A DNA stretch of 36,502 nt from a virus. The stretch covers positions 1 through 36,502 of the IMG/VR virus record IMGVR_UViG_3300031749_000018. One strand, written 5' to 3'. Position 1 is the first letter of the stretch, and the number at the start of each line of letters is the position of its first letter. Shown one piece after another: positions 16,727 to 24,594 of the stretch. The notes under the pieces are model-generated. The model searched no databases. It saw nothing but the letters and a program-made list of their open reading frames with translations, and was not told where the DNA came from. A program made the translations under genes and the position numbers.

Positions 16727-17002
16727 CTAGCCCAGAGGCTCGATCTCGAGCGTCACCTGGGCGGTGTTGGTGAGCGTCGCATACATGCCTTTGCTGAATG
16801 TCAGCCCGTGCCAGGTGTACTGGAGCCAGGCGCTTCCGCCGCTGTGCCCCACCTGGTCGAGCGCGTCATCGCTGCCCGTCGTGCCGTTGCGAAGCGAGAC
16901 CGAACCGGCCAAGGTCCCGGCGTTGATGTGGGCCGTGTACAGCCGGCAGGGATTGCTCGAAACGAGCCCGCTCGCCGTCAGCGTCACCGCGGTCGTCGCC
17001 AT
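16727..17002 (-). CDS. Small beta-rich head protein, unknown
   Basis: The product has 91 residues from ATG 17002. It is Thr/Ser/Gly-rich with alternating hydrophobic strands (MATTAVTLTASGLVSSN, YTWHGLTFSKGMYATLTN), like small capsid-surface or decoration proteins. It follows a 138-residue protein of similar composition with a six-base gap. No specific family was recognised. Confidence 0.65.
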   Translation of the reverse strand: MATTAVTLTASGLVSSNPCRLYTAHINAGTLAGSVSLRNGTTGSDDALDQVGHSGGSAWLQYTWHGLTFSKGMYATLTNTAQVTLEIEPLG

Positions 17003-17008
17003 CGCCGT

Positions 17009-17425
17009 CTACCATCCGATCGCGACGAACCTGGCGGTCAGGGCCGACAGGTCAGTGCCGTTGGGGACCTCGGTGTGCGCGATGCCCGTGATGCCGGTGC
17101 GGGTGTTGGCGGCGGCCTTGCTCAGTGCCGCGCCGTTGGCGTCCGAGGCGATGCCGATCGCCACCGTTCCCCCCTGCCCGCCGGTGATCGTCGCCGTGAT
17201 CTCGTGCACGAGCAGCTTTGAGTTGGTCTTGTCCCAGGAGACGTGATAGCCCCCCGTCCCGCCAACGAACATGATCGCATCGAGGCGGGAGGCGAAGCCC
17301 ACGCTCTGCGGCGTAAACTGCTTGCCGCCGGTCGCGTACGAGTTGTCGAACGCGACGGTCCCTGTGGAAAGCTTGCGCTTCCCAAGCAGGACCGGCGGCC
17401 CGTCCAGCGAGAAAGACAGCGCCAT
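17009..17425 (-). CDS. Beta-rich virion protein, possible capsid decoration
   Basis: The product has 138 residues from ATG 17425 with a strong AAGGAGGATAACAC leader. It is Gly/Thr-rich and beta-strand-like throughout (VSWDKTNSKLLVHEITATI). It lies two genes downstream of the major capsid protein, the usual place for decoration or minor head proteins. The strong ribosome site suggests abundant synthesis. The function is inferred from position. Confidence 0.7.
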   Translation of the reverse strand: MALSFSLDGPPVLLGKRKLSTGTVAFDNSYATGGKQFTPQSVGFASRLDAIMFVGGTGGYHVSWDKTNSKLLVHEITATITGGQGGTVAIGIASDANGAALSKAAANTRTGITGIAHTEVPNGTDLSALTARFVAIGW

Positions 17426-17502
17426 GTGTTATCCTCCTTGTTGCCCCGGGGGCCGGCCTGGGCGGGGCCGGCCCCCGCGTCCCGCACCGCCCAGCCTAGC
17501 GC

Positions 17503-17931
17503 CTATTCGGTGTACCCTGGCGCGAGGTTGGCCTCGTTGGCGTAGCGTATGAGCGCGTACAGCTGCGCCGCGCCCTGCGCGCCCGTGCCGCTCGCCGCCT
17601 GCGTGACCCGCAGTTGCACTATCCGGCCGGCGGACGCGTCGACGAACGCGGGCGCAGTGGCCATCTCTTCGCGGCGCTCGCCCGCGCCGTCGTCGGCCGT
17701 GAACGAGATGCTGGCGACGCTGGTGAGGTTGCCGCCGCCGTTGTCGGCCACGGCCACGTCGACAATGGGCAGCGTCGTCGGGCCGACGATGTCGGTCGTG
17801 ACGCGGGCCACAATCCCCAGAACGTAGCAGTCCCGGGACAGCCGGTAGGTCTTGGAGCCCGTGCTGGTCAGCGTGGTGTCCTGGCCGCCCAGCGGAACCT
17901 CCTCGACAATCTCGACAGCAGGATAGGGCAT
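17503..17931 (-). CDS. Virion protein next to the capsid gene, unknown
   Basis: The product has 142 residues from ATG 17931 (GGAAGGAGAGGACAC upstream). Its beta-rich sequence has YRLSRDCYVLGIVARVTTDI near the N-terminus and a helical C-terminus ending NLAPGYTE. It follows the major capsid gene directly and is probably a head decoration or completion protein. A 77-base gap without a gene separates it from the next gene. Confidence 0.7.
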   Translation of the reverse strand: MPYPAVEIVEEVPLGGQDTTLTSTGSKTYRLSRDCYVLGIVARVTTDIVGPTTLPIVDVAVADNGGGNLTSVASISFTADDGAGERREEMATAPAFVDASAGRIVQLRVTQAASGTGAQGAAQLYALIRYANEANLAPGYTE

Positions 17932-17954
17932 GTGTCCTCTCCTTCCTCACGGCA

Positions 17955-18923
17955 TTACGCGCTGGTGACCAGCACCGACCGGGCCTCGCCGTCCGTCGAG
18001 TAGACCCAGGTCGGGCCCGAGCCGACCAGGCCATACCAGGCGAGCGCCATGGAGCGGCCAAAGTCCCGCTCCGACTGCTTGGCCCGGATCTCCGGCGCGA
18101 CCACGACGCCGTGAATCACCGGGTCCTCGCCGAAGACGATGGCCTCGCCCAGGACGCCGTTCTGCCCCACGCTGTTGCTCAGGGCGCCGGCGTGGTTAGT
18201 CCAGACGAAGCGGGTGAAGTAGTACCGGCCCACCTCGCCTCGCAGCCGGTTCTGCGGCTCCGCGTAGACCTGCACGTGCTCGAAGTCCGGGTCATCGTAC
18301 AGGCCGCGGAGGAACTTTCCGGTGCAGACGCACACGTACTCGTCGGTGTCGCTGAAGTACGGGGGAACGCGCAGCGTGTCACGCATGTAGTCGATCAGGT
18401 TGCGATGGTGATACGCGTTCCAGTTGGACGTCGCCGTCGCGGAGGGGACCCCGTTCGTGCCGATCGTCGCCGAGGTCGGACCGGTGGGGATGTAGTACAC
18501 GCCGCTCTGCCGGAAGGCGTAGGCGTGAATGGCATCCAGCACCTTGGCCAGCCGGTTCCTCAGCACCTGCTCCACGATCGGCTCGATCGCGATCTGGCCC
18601 AGGGTAGTCAGCTTGGCGGAGTACGAGACGGCACGGCCGTACTCGTAGACCATCAAGCTCCCCTGGGCGATGCTTATGGTATCCTCGGGGATCGGCTGGT
18701 CTTCGGTCAGACGGTCAGACAGGTAGGTGGGCGTAACGGACAGGTCCGACGCCACCTTGTCAAAGTAGAAGGTCCCCGACCGCTTCGGGCCGATTCCAGG
18801 CTCGGGCCGCACGAACTGGCCGAACTTCAACGTGGCCAGCGCGCGAAACCGAACCTTCTTCGTCAGCTCGGGGACGGCCAAGTAGCCCCCGAGCCCCGAA
18901 ACGTCGTAAACCTGCATTGGCAT
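17955..18923 (-). CDS. Major capsid protein
   Basis: The product has 322 residues from ATG 18923 (GAGGAGCTG site). Its features fit the HK97-fold capsid proteins of N4-gp56/P22-like type: an N-terminal beta segment, KRSGTFYFDKVASDLSV (E-loop-like), a long spine helix (EPIVEQVLRNRLAKVLDAI), and the domain with KFLRGLYDDPDFEHV and GEAIVFGEDPVIHGVVV. It is preceded by an acidic helical scaffold and followed by small beta-rich proteins, the standard head-gene order. The exact subfamily is uncertain. Confidence 0.85.
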   Translation of the reverse strand: MPMQVYDVSGLGGYLAVPELTKKVRFRALATLKFGQFVRPEPGIGPKRSGTFYFDKVASDLSVTPTYLSDRLTEDQPIPEDTISIAQGSLMVYEYGRAVSYSAKLTTLGQIAIEPIVEQVLRNRLAKVLDAIHAYAFRQSGVYYIPTGPTSATIGTNGVPSATATSNWNAYHHRNLIDYMRDTLRVPPYFSDTDEYVCVCTGKFLRGLYDDPDFEHVQVYAEPQNRLRGEVGRYYFTRFVWTNHAGALSNSVGQNGVLGEAIVFGEDPVIHGVVVAPEIRAKQSERDFGRSMALAWYGLVGSGPTWVYSTDGEARSVLVTSA

Positions 18924-18943
18924 GGCACAGCTCCTCTAGCGAT

Positions 18944-19771
18944 TCATTCGGAGCTGCTGCCAGCGCGCAGGCCCTCCATTTCCTTGACGTACGCCTCCAC
19001 CAGGGCTTCGTCGCTGGGCGGAGGTGGGGGTCCGGTCTGACCCCTCGCGCCCCTCGGCGTCCCCGCTGCGCCCACCCCGGGCGCGGCTGCCGGAACCGTC
19101 GGAGCGCCCTCCGGCGCCGCCGGCCCCTTCGGGGCCCTGGACGCCGTCCCCCGCGCGGCCGGTGGCGCGGTCTCCTGCGTCACCGGAGGCCCTATGCCCT
19201 GCTGAGGCTGCCCGGTCTCCAGAAGACCGGACAAGGCGCTCAGCTCCGCCCTCATGCGGTCGAGCACCGCGGGCTCGGCCCGCTCGAGGGCGGCGCGAAT
19301 CGGCATGCTTGGCGTCACCGCCAGCTGCCGCGTCACCTCCTCCTCGAGCATCGCCGCGTAGCGGTCGCTGCGACGCCATGGCTTGTCCGGCTCGGACAGG
19401 AACTGCTGCAGCGTCCGCTCGTTCCGCAGTCTCGCCTCGAGGGCGCCGCTGAGCGTGGAGGTCAGCAGAGGCAGGAGCTTGCTGCCGATCGCGGCAATGG
19501 CCTGTTGCGGATTCGTCTGCAACAGCTCGACCAGGTCGGCCTCGCTCCCGCCCACAGGCGACGGCGTTCCCCACTGCCACGTCGCTTCGGGTTCGGCCCC
19601 ATAGCCGGTCGGCCCTGCGTCGAAGCGTCCGGCACGCGTCTGGAGCTCGCGGTACTGCCGCTCCATGGCTCGGGTCTGCTCCTCGAGCTCCTGGAGCCTC
19701 TTCCGCATCTGCTCAAGCGCGTCCGCCCCTCCCTCGGGAGCCGTGCTCTCCGGTTCCGGGTCCTGTGTCAT
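18944..19771 (-). CDS. Scaffolding protein
   Basis: The product has 275 residues. The start at 19771 follows GAGGAGGCGT. It is acidic and helical with an early coiled coil (EQMRKRLQELEEQTRAMERQ), a Pro/Ala-rich linker around 210-250 and a charged C-terminal helix. Its place directly upstream of the capsid gene and this composition are typical of phage scaffolds, which guide capsid assembly and leave or are cut before packaging. No protease gene is seen. Confidence 0.8.
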   Translation of the reverse strand: MTQDPEPESTAPEGGADALEQMRKRLQELEEQTRAMERQYRELQTRAGRFDAGPTGYGAEPEATWQWGTPSPVGGSEADLVELLQTNPQQAIAAIGSKLLPLLTSTLSGALEARLRNERTLQQFLSEPDKPWRRSDRYAAMLEEEVTRQLAVTPSMPIRAALERAEPAVLDRMRAELSALSGLLETGQPQQGIGPPVTQETAPPAARGTASRAPKGPAAPEGAPTVPAAAPGVGAAGTPRGARGQTGPPPPPSDEALVEAYVKEMEGLRAGSSSE

Positions 19772-20037
19772 ACGCCTCCTCGCTTCTCACGCTCCCGCTC
19801 GCCGGCCCTGATGCGGCGCTCTAGCTCGGCGTCAATCGCGTCGAGCGCCAGCAACAGGGCGCGCGCCTGGAGCAGCGCCTCATAGCTCTCCGCACCGCGG
19901 AGGTCTATCAAAACCTTTCTTACCACCTCTTGGCGAAGTTGAGACCAGTACGCGTCCGCCCAGGCCGCCGCATCAAGCCCTGCGGCAATCCTGGCGTCTC
20001 TGGGAGCGTTTCGGGCGCGCCAAGGATCGTGACTCAC
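19768..20037 (-). CDS. Small helical protein, unknown
   Basis: The product has 89 residues. It starts with GTG at 20037, overlapping the TGA of the 56-residue gene (GTGA), and its end overlaps the scaffold start. It is all-helical and rich in Ala, Arg and Glu (LLQARALLLALDAIDAELER). It may assist head assembly, but no family was recognised. Confidence 0.7.
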   Translation of the reverse strand: MSHDPWRARNAPRDARIAAGLDAAAWADAYWSQLRQEVVRKVLIDLRGAESYEALLQARALLLALDAIDAELERRIRAGEREREKRGGV

Positions 20038-20204
20038 TTTGCCGTCTTCTTCCGCCTTTCCGTGGGCCGCCAGCCATGCTCCCGGGCGCGCAAGAGCCTA
20101 AGCTGCGCCTCCGCGGCCCGCCGGCTCGCGCCCCGGGCCGTCACCTTCCCGCCCCACACCGCCTGCCAGCGCCCCGGTGAGACCCGCCTGACGTAACCGG
20201 GCAT
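20034..20204 (-). CDS. 56-residue basic protein resembling an Arm/AP2-type DNA-binding strand domain
   Basis: This small gene reads ATG 20204 to TGA 20034, two bases downstream of the portal stop, with GGGAG in the end of the portal gene. The product begins MPGYVRRVSPGRWQAVWGGK, then VTARGASRRAAEAQL. This resembles the three-strand plus helix domain at the N-terminus of tyrosine integrases and AP2-like proteins, with an Arg/Lys-rich tail. It is unusually placed between portal and scaffold genes. The DNA-binding role is inferred from pattern only. Confidence 0.65.
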   Translation of the reverse strand: MPGYVRRVSPGRWQAVWGGKVTARGASRRAAEAQLRLLRAREHGWRPTERRKKTAK

Positions 20205-20205
20205 C

Positions 20206-22095
20206 TCAGCGCTCCCACGAGGTCAGCTCCTCGCCCATGGGCCCCTCCGGCTCCGGCGGCAGCTCGCCCTCGAGCTCCGGCTGGGCCTGCGTGGGAATCC
20301 GCGGCGCAATCACAATCGCCCCGGGCGTCCTGCGAAGCCCAGCGCCTGCCGCCGGCCCCGCCGGCCCCGCTCCCGCCTGCGCCATCCGCGCCACCTGCAA
20401 CTGCGCGAGCTGCTGCTCGCGGCGCTGCACTTCCTCCTCGGTCTCCAGCAGGTCCGAGGAGTCCAGCTCCATCGCGTCCAGGAAGCGCTCCAGCGTCTGG
20501 CGTATCCGCAACCGCATCGCAATCTCCGGGTTCGCCGCCGCCATGGCCAGCAGCTGCTGAAGCCGCTGGAGGGTCTGGAGCTTCTGCACCATGGAGCTTA
20601 TCCCGTGGACGCGGATGTCCGCCCCGGACCGCAGCATCTCCACCTTCGCCTCCGGCAGCATCTCATCCAGCGCCTGCAACAGGTCCGGACGGTCCTTCAG
20701 CTTCCGGCGCATCTCGGCGTCGGGAAGCAGCCCCGGGACCTCCATCAGCGTCGCCAGGGCCAGCCGCAGCGCCGGCTCCAGGAACTGGGCCTCAATGTCT
20801 GAGGCGTAGTTGTCAAAGAGCCCCAGCGCCGACTGCGTGGTGGTGGCCACCTCGGTCGCCGTCGTCCCCCGCTTGGAGACCATGATGCCCTGCACGGGGT
20901 CCGTGACCGAGGTGTTGCGCTGCTTGATGCGGTCCAGGAACTGAAGGATGGGGACGGCCGCCATGTCCACTGTTCCGGCCTTCACCGGGCGCAGGGCGGG
21001 ATTCGGCCCCGCCACCCGGCGCTCCAGGATCGTGCCCGGACGCAGACCCTCATCCAGCTGGGCGGGGTCCAGGCCGCCGGGCCCGGTGTCCGCCTCCGCA
21101 ATCGGCAGGGCCGCCAGCGTGTAGCTGTCGAGCACGAGGTTCAGGATCTCGGTCATCGTGAGGACGGTCGGGGCCACCGACTCGATGAGGCTCTTGCCGT
21201 AGGGGGTGTCCGGCAGCGCCACGATCGAGGCGTAGGCGTAGGGGCGCTGGCCGTGCCGGAAGGGATTCACCTGCGGCGGGCGCACCAGCACCGCCCGGTT
21301 CGCCACCGTGCAGACGATGTTGCGGGCCACCACGTTGCCCCGCTCGTCCTCCAGGTCGCCCCAGTACTCCAGGAGCTCCACGACGCCCCGGCGCAGGCTC
21401 TCCCCCATCATCGCCAGCTGCGTCCGCTGCGTCCAGCGGGTGTCCGACTCGCTGTAGCGCAGGCCCGCCCGGTCGAGCTCCCCCAGGTTGCGGTACAAGG
21501 GCGGCCGGCCCGCGCCCTCCGAGGCGGCGGCCCACGCCTCCAGGTCGCTGCGGCGCACCAGCATCCGCTCGATCACGAACCGGTCGAGCCCCGTCGGGTC
21601 CGGCCAGAAGTCGTAGGGGCTCACGACCCTCACCCGCAGGGGATGGTTGGGACCGCCCTGGAACATCTTCATCACCATGAGGGAGGACAGGATCGCGTTC
21701 TTCACGCAGTCCCGGAACCGCGGCGCGAAGCCGGCCAGCTCCAGGTAGCGCTCGAACCAGTCCTGCACCGCCGCCTCCAGGGCCTCGTCGGCCATCTCCA
21801 GCGAGAACCAGTTGCCCGGCCCCATCAGCGCCCGCTTCAGCAGCCCGCAGGCCCGCTCGGTGATGGGGAACACCTCCGACAGGACCTGCTGGCTCTGCCA
21901 GTCCTGCTTGTCCGTGAACTCGACGTCGTTGTGGTACAGGCCCCAGTTGAGGTCCCACTGCTCATACAGCGGCCTGGCCATGGCCTCGCAGTCCGCCTGC
22001 CGGGAGACCACGAAGTTGACGATATCCCGGTCCGTCATGCCAACCGGCACGTCGTCGCCCGGCCCGAGGCCCTCCTCATCCTCCCGCGCCGTCAT
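20206..22095 (-). CDS. Portal protein
   Basis: The product has 629 residues. The ATG at 22095 overlaps the terminase stop (ATGA), which decides the start against a longer frame. Typical portal features include an N-terminal helical part with a conserved LLKRALMGPGNWFSLEM region, a beta domain (RVRVVSPYDFWPDPTG), the long stem-helix part (LIESVAPTVLTMTEIL) and a Gln/Ala-rich C-terminal barrel helix (about 500-590). The portal forms the dodecameric DNA channel of the capsid. The size and the lack of a fused protease fit podoviruses of the P22/SU10 type. Confidence 0.9.
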   Translation of the reverse strand: MTAREDEEGLGPGDDVPVGMTDRDIVNFVVSRQADCEAMARPLYEQWDLNWGLYHNDVEFTDKQDWQSQQVLSEVFPITERACGLLKRALMGPGNWFSLEMADEALEAAVQDWFERYLELAGFAPRFRDCVKNAILSSLMVMKMFQGGPNHPLRVRVVSPYDFWPDPTGLDRFVIERMLVRRSDLEAWAAASEGAGRPPLYRNLGELDRAGLRYSESDTRWTQRTQLAMMGESLRRGVVELLEYWGDLEDERGNVVARNIVCTVANRAVLVRPPQVNPFRHGQRPYAYASIVALPDTPYGKSLIESVAPTVLTMTEILNLVLDSYTLAALPIAEADTGPGGLDPAQLDEGLRPGTILERRVAGPNPALRPVKAGTVDMAAVPILQFLDRIKQRNTSVTDPVQGIMVSKRGTTATEVATTTQSALGLFDNYASDIEAQFLEPALRLALATLMEVPGLLPDAEMRRKLKDRPDLLQALDEMLPEAKVEMLRSGADIRVHGISSMVQKLQTLQRLQQLLAMAAANPEIAMRLRIRQTLERFLDAMELDSSDLLETEEEVQRREQQLAQLQVARMAQAGAGPAGPAAGAGLRRTPGAIVIAPRIPTQAQPELEGELPPEPEGPMGEELTSWER

Positions 22096-23555
22096 CCTCT
22101 CCTCCTCGCGCGCCCGAAGCTGCCGGCGGCCACCAGGGTGAAGGTCCGGCCCCGGCGCCTCGGGACTCCGAAGGTGTAGGTCCCCAGGGTGTGCGCCCGC
22201 GGCCGCCATTTGCCCGGCAGCGCCGCCATGGCCAGCGACAGGGCGTACCCCAGGGCGTCTATGGGGTCCGAATAGGGCCCCTTTATGTCATCGTGAGTGT
22301 AGCCCCCCGCCAGACCGGACACCAGCGTCCGGCAGGACGGGTCAAACTGCATCGCCGGCTCCCCGTGCACCAGCTTCGCCAGCAGCGCCCCGATCATCTC
22401 CCTCCGCGCCGTCCGGCTCGAGGTCCCCGCCGCCGGCGCCACCCCCGCCTCCATCAGCGCGTCCACCGCGCTTCGCTCATCCGTGAAGCTGGTGGCGAAC
22501 GCCGCCGGGTCAATCGCATCCTCGAACTCCCACTCCCGCCCCCACTCGGCGAAGCAGTCCGACACCACCTGCCAGCCGAACTCCGCGATCCCCCGCGCCT
22601 GCTCCACCCACTCCCGCAGCACTCGCACCTTCGGCCCCGGCCCCACCGAGATGGCCACGCACGCCAGCCGCTTCCCCAGCGTCGCGATGTCCCAGCCCCT
22701 CACGATCGGCCGGCCCGGCCACGGCGACAACGGCTCCTGCGAGGCGTGCAGGCTGCGCCGGAACTCCGGAAACACCGCGCTCCCCTCCCCGAACACCGAC
22801 CCCAGCCGCCCCTCCACCAGGTTCAGCCGGTCCGTCTCCGGCAGCTCCAGAAACGACTCGATGAACCCCCGGGACAGGTGCGGGTTCGTCAGCATCGACA
22901 CCTCATACAGCTTCCGGCTCTCCGACGGCCGGCCGAAGGCGTCCTCCAGCCAGTGCCCCATCACCCGCGGCGGGTTCGCCGTCAGGAATATCTGCTGCGT
23001 CACCCCCGGCTGCCGGATCCTCGCCCGCAGCTCCCGGAAATCCCCCTCCGTCAGCTCCGCCGCCTCATCCGCCCACACCAGCCCCCGGTTCACCCCTCCC
23101 AGCCCCTGCGGGTCCTGCAGATGCCGAAAGTACACCGTCGCCTCCGAGGGAACCAGCCGCAGCTGCGGAGAGGGGGTCAGGCGGAACTGCGCCAGCTCCG
23201 GCGGCAGCTGCCTCAGGCTCTGGAACGTCGCCCCCGTCTCCGGATAGCCCGGGTCCACCAGCCGCCACAGCGCCCACGCGATCGCCTCCCCCACCGTCGC
23301 CGTCAGGTCCGGATAAGCCTTCCGCACCGTCAGGATCCGCACCCCCGCGTCCCGGCTCGCCACCCGCAGCACCCGCAGCGCCCCCGCCAGCGTCTTCCCG
23401 CTCCCCTTGCCCCCGCACAGCAGCACCTCGCGGGTCTCATCCGCCACCGCCTGCTCCTGCACCTCGCAGGTCGGACGCAGATTCGTCGCCCGCCAGGGGT
23501 CCTTCGCCGCCAGCGCAAACCGCGCCAGGCTAGCCGCTACCGCCACCCTTCTCAA
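22092..23555 (-). CDS. terL: Terminase large subunit, ATPase and nuclease
   Basis: The longest frame has 487 residues. Walker A GGKGSGKT is at residues 48-55 and Walker B is in GLVWADEAAEL. The C-terminal RNase H-like nuclease shows Asp in RGWDIATLG, Asp in EDAIDPAAF and the final acidic pair in YSDPIDALGYAL. The enzyme pumps DNA into the procapsid and cuts it. The start is uncertain: TTG 23555 or GTG 23546, both within the end of the small-subunit gene, and neither has a clean ribosome site, so translation may be coupled. Confidence 0.92.
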   Translation of the reverse strand: MRRVAVAASLARFALAAKDPWRATNLRPTCEVQEQAVADETREVLLCGGKGSGKTLAGALRVLRVASRDAGVRILTVRKAYPDLTATVGEAIAWALWRLVDPGYPETGATFQSLRQLPPELAQFRLTPSPQLRLVPSEATVYFRHLQDPQGLGGVNRGLVWADEAAELTEGDFRELRARIRQPGVTQQIFLTANPPRVMGHWLEDAFGRPSESRKLYEVSMLTNPHLSRGFIESFLELPETDRLNLVEGRLGSVFGEGSAVFPEFRRSLHASQEPLSPWPGRPIVRGWDIATLGKRLACVAISVGPGPKVRVLREWVEQARGIAEFGWQVVSDCFAEWGREWEFEDAIDPAAFATSFTDERSAVDALMEAGVAPAAGTSSRTARREMIGALLAKLVHGEPAMQFDPSCRTLVSGLAGGYTHDDIKGPYSDPIDALGYALSLAMAALPGKWRPRAHTLGTYTFGVPRRRGRTFTLVAAGSFGRARRRG

Positions 23556-24075
23556 AGCGACCGAGGAGATCGTCCGCCTCCTTCGCGATCCGCTCCAGCT
23601 CCTTCGCCGACAGCTTCCTCAGCTGCCCGCCCAGGTCCCAGCCGCCCCCCTTCCCGCTCACCTCATCCCGTATCGCCCCCACCGCCTTCAACGCCACCTC
23701 CAGCGCCTTCGCCTGCGCCGACGGCAGGCTCTTCGGGCCCTCCCCCTTCTCCACCCGAAGGTTGGCCAGCCCCATCGCCCGCTCCACCACGCTCCGCAGA
23801 AACGCAACCCGACCCGCCCCATCCTCCAGGTCCGGCAGCTCCACCGGATCCGCCCGGAACGTCAGGCGGGCCCGCGCCGGCACCTCCCACCCGCAGCTCT
23901 GGCAGCGCCAGAACGGACGCGCCTCCGGCTCCTCCTGGCCGTCCTCCCGCACCAGACGCCACACCCGCTTCACCGAACCCCGCTGGCAGCTCCAGCACAA
24001 CCTCCGCCCAGCCCCATCCAGCGGCGGCTCCTCCGTCTGCGCCCGGCCAAGCTCGTCCACCAGGTCCTCTTCCAT
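23530..24075 (-). CDS. terS: Terminase small subunit-like protein with zinc ribbon
   Basis: The product has 181 residues from ATG 24075, chosen for GGAGGCGTGCG just upstream. Two CxxC pairs (Cys27/Cys30 and Cys58/Cys61) form a zinc-ribbon-like N-terminal part. The C-terminal half is helical and charged (SAQAKALEVALKAVGAIRDE), as in small terminases that oligomerise. It immediately precedes terL and overlaps it by about 25 bases, so packaging-site recognition is the likely job. A zinc ribbon is unusual for such a protein, and homology to known TerS is not evident by eye. Confidence 0.7.
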   Translation of the reverse strand: MEEDLVDELGRAQTEEPPLDGAGRRLCWSCQRGSVKRVWRLVREDGQEEPEARPFWRCQSCGWEVPARARLTFRADPVELPDLEDGAGRVAFLRSVVERAMGLANLRVEKGEGPKSLPSAQAKALEVALKAVGAIRDEVSGKGGGWDLGGQLRKLSAKELERIAKEADDLLGRFEKGGGSG

Positions 24076-24178
24076 CGCACGCCTCCGCACCTAACAGTTA
24101 CCACGCTGGCGGCAGGAAGCTAGCAAGCAAGCGAAAACCCGCGCGAGGGGGAAATATGGGGGAAGCCTATGCTAGAAA

Positions 24179-24209
24179 GGGGGCCGGGGGCGGGGGGGAT
24201 GGGCAGGGG
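24179..24209 (+). repeat. G-quadruplex-type tract
   Basis: Five runs of three to seven G, separated by one or two bases, lie on the plus strand (GGGGG CC GGGGG C then further G runs). The spacing fits a G-quadruplex. The C-rich complement would be in the leader of late messenger RNA. Confidence 0.6.
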
Positions 24210-24515
24210 CGCGCCCCGGCGATCCGGGGCCCCGGGGGCGCACCCCCGGCCGGCGATCCCGGCTGCCCTGGCGGCCCCCTTCCTTATATTCAGAAGCCGA
24301 TCGATTCGGAGAATGTATCTTATGCGCATCGATGCCAGACCGGAGCGGGCCGAGACCCCGAAGACCGACGGCCGCCCAGCACCGATCCCAGGTGATCGAA
24401 CCTGCCACGCCATGACCCAGACCACCGGCCGATGACCTCGAGCAGACCGATCGGCCCCCGGCCGGCGCGCCGAAAGGGGATAAGTTAGGGCGGCTTTCGG
24501 CCGCCGGCAAAAAAT

Positions 24516-24543
24516 GGTATTCCAATACCTAATTACCTAATTA
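24516..24543. promoter_or_regulatory. Operator-like palindrome plus tandem CCTAATTA repeats
   Basis: GGTATT-CC-AATACC (24516-24529) is a perfect inverted repeat. It merges into two exact head-to-tail copies of CCTAATTA (24528-24535 and 24536-24543). This AT-rich patch stands out in GC-rich surroundings and lies upstream of the late genes, so it may bind a regulator such as the XRE protein. The function is inferred. Confidence 0.45.
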
Positions 24544-24594
24544 TCCCCTTCTACCAGCACCTGATTACCTTCGCCGCCGCCGCCACTGCCGATT

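Larger units (their letters stand above)
24076..24594. other. Non-coding region upstream of the terminase genes
   Basis: This 519-base stretch lies between the terminase start and the insertion sequence and contains no convincing gene. It holds a run of G-tracts (24179-24209), a perfect hairpin CCGGGGG-cgca-CCCCCGG (24232-24249), two copies of GGCGATCC flanking that hairpin, a GCATCGATGC palindrome (24326-24335) and a palindrome with tandem CCTAATTA repeats (24516-24543). A packaging site and the late promoter are expected here, but no consensus promoter for the minus strand was found. Confidence 0.6.

Noticed and set aside
22191-24395. Long open frame on the plus strand opposite the terminase genes, and similar long antisense frames at 3899-4870, 4871-6295, 6481-8133, 10196-11755, 11232-13007 and 32568-34352
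   Set aside because: These are mirror frames typical of GC-rich coding DNA. They have low-complexity Arg/Pro/His composition, no ribosome sites, and lie wholly opposite well-supported genes.
24370-24450. tRNA-like sequence (GGTTCGATC on the minus strand)
   Set aside because: The T-stem does not pair correctly around the loop, and no D-arm or acceptor stem was found. It could still be a fragment of an attachment site, but nothing supports that.
24490-24515. Rho-independent terminator (GGCGGC hairpin followed by AAAAAA)
   Set aside because: On neither strand does a T-run follow the hairpin in the direction of transcription.
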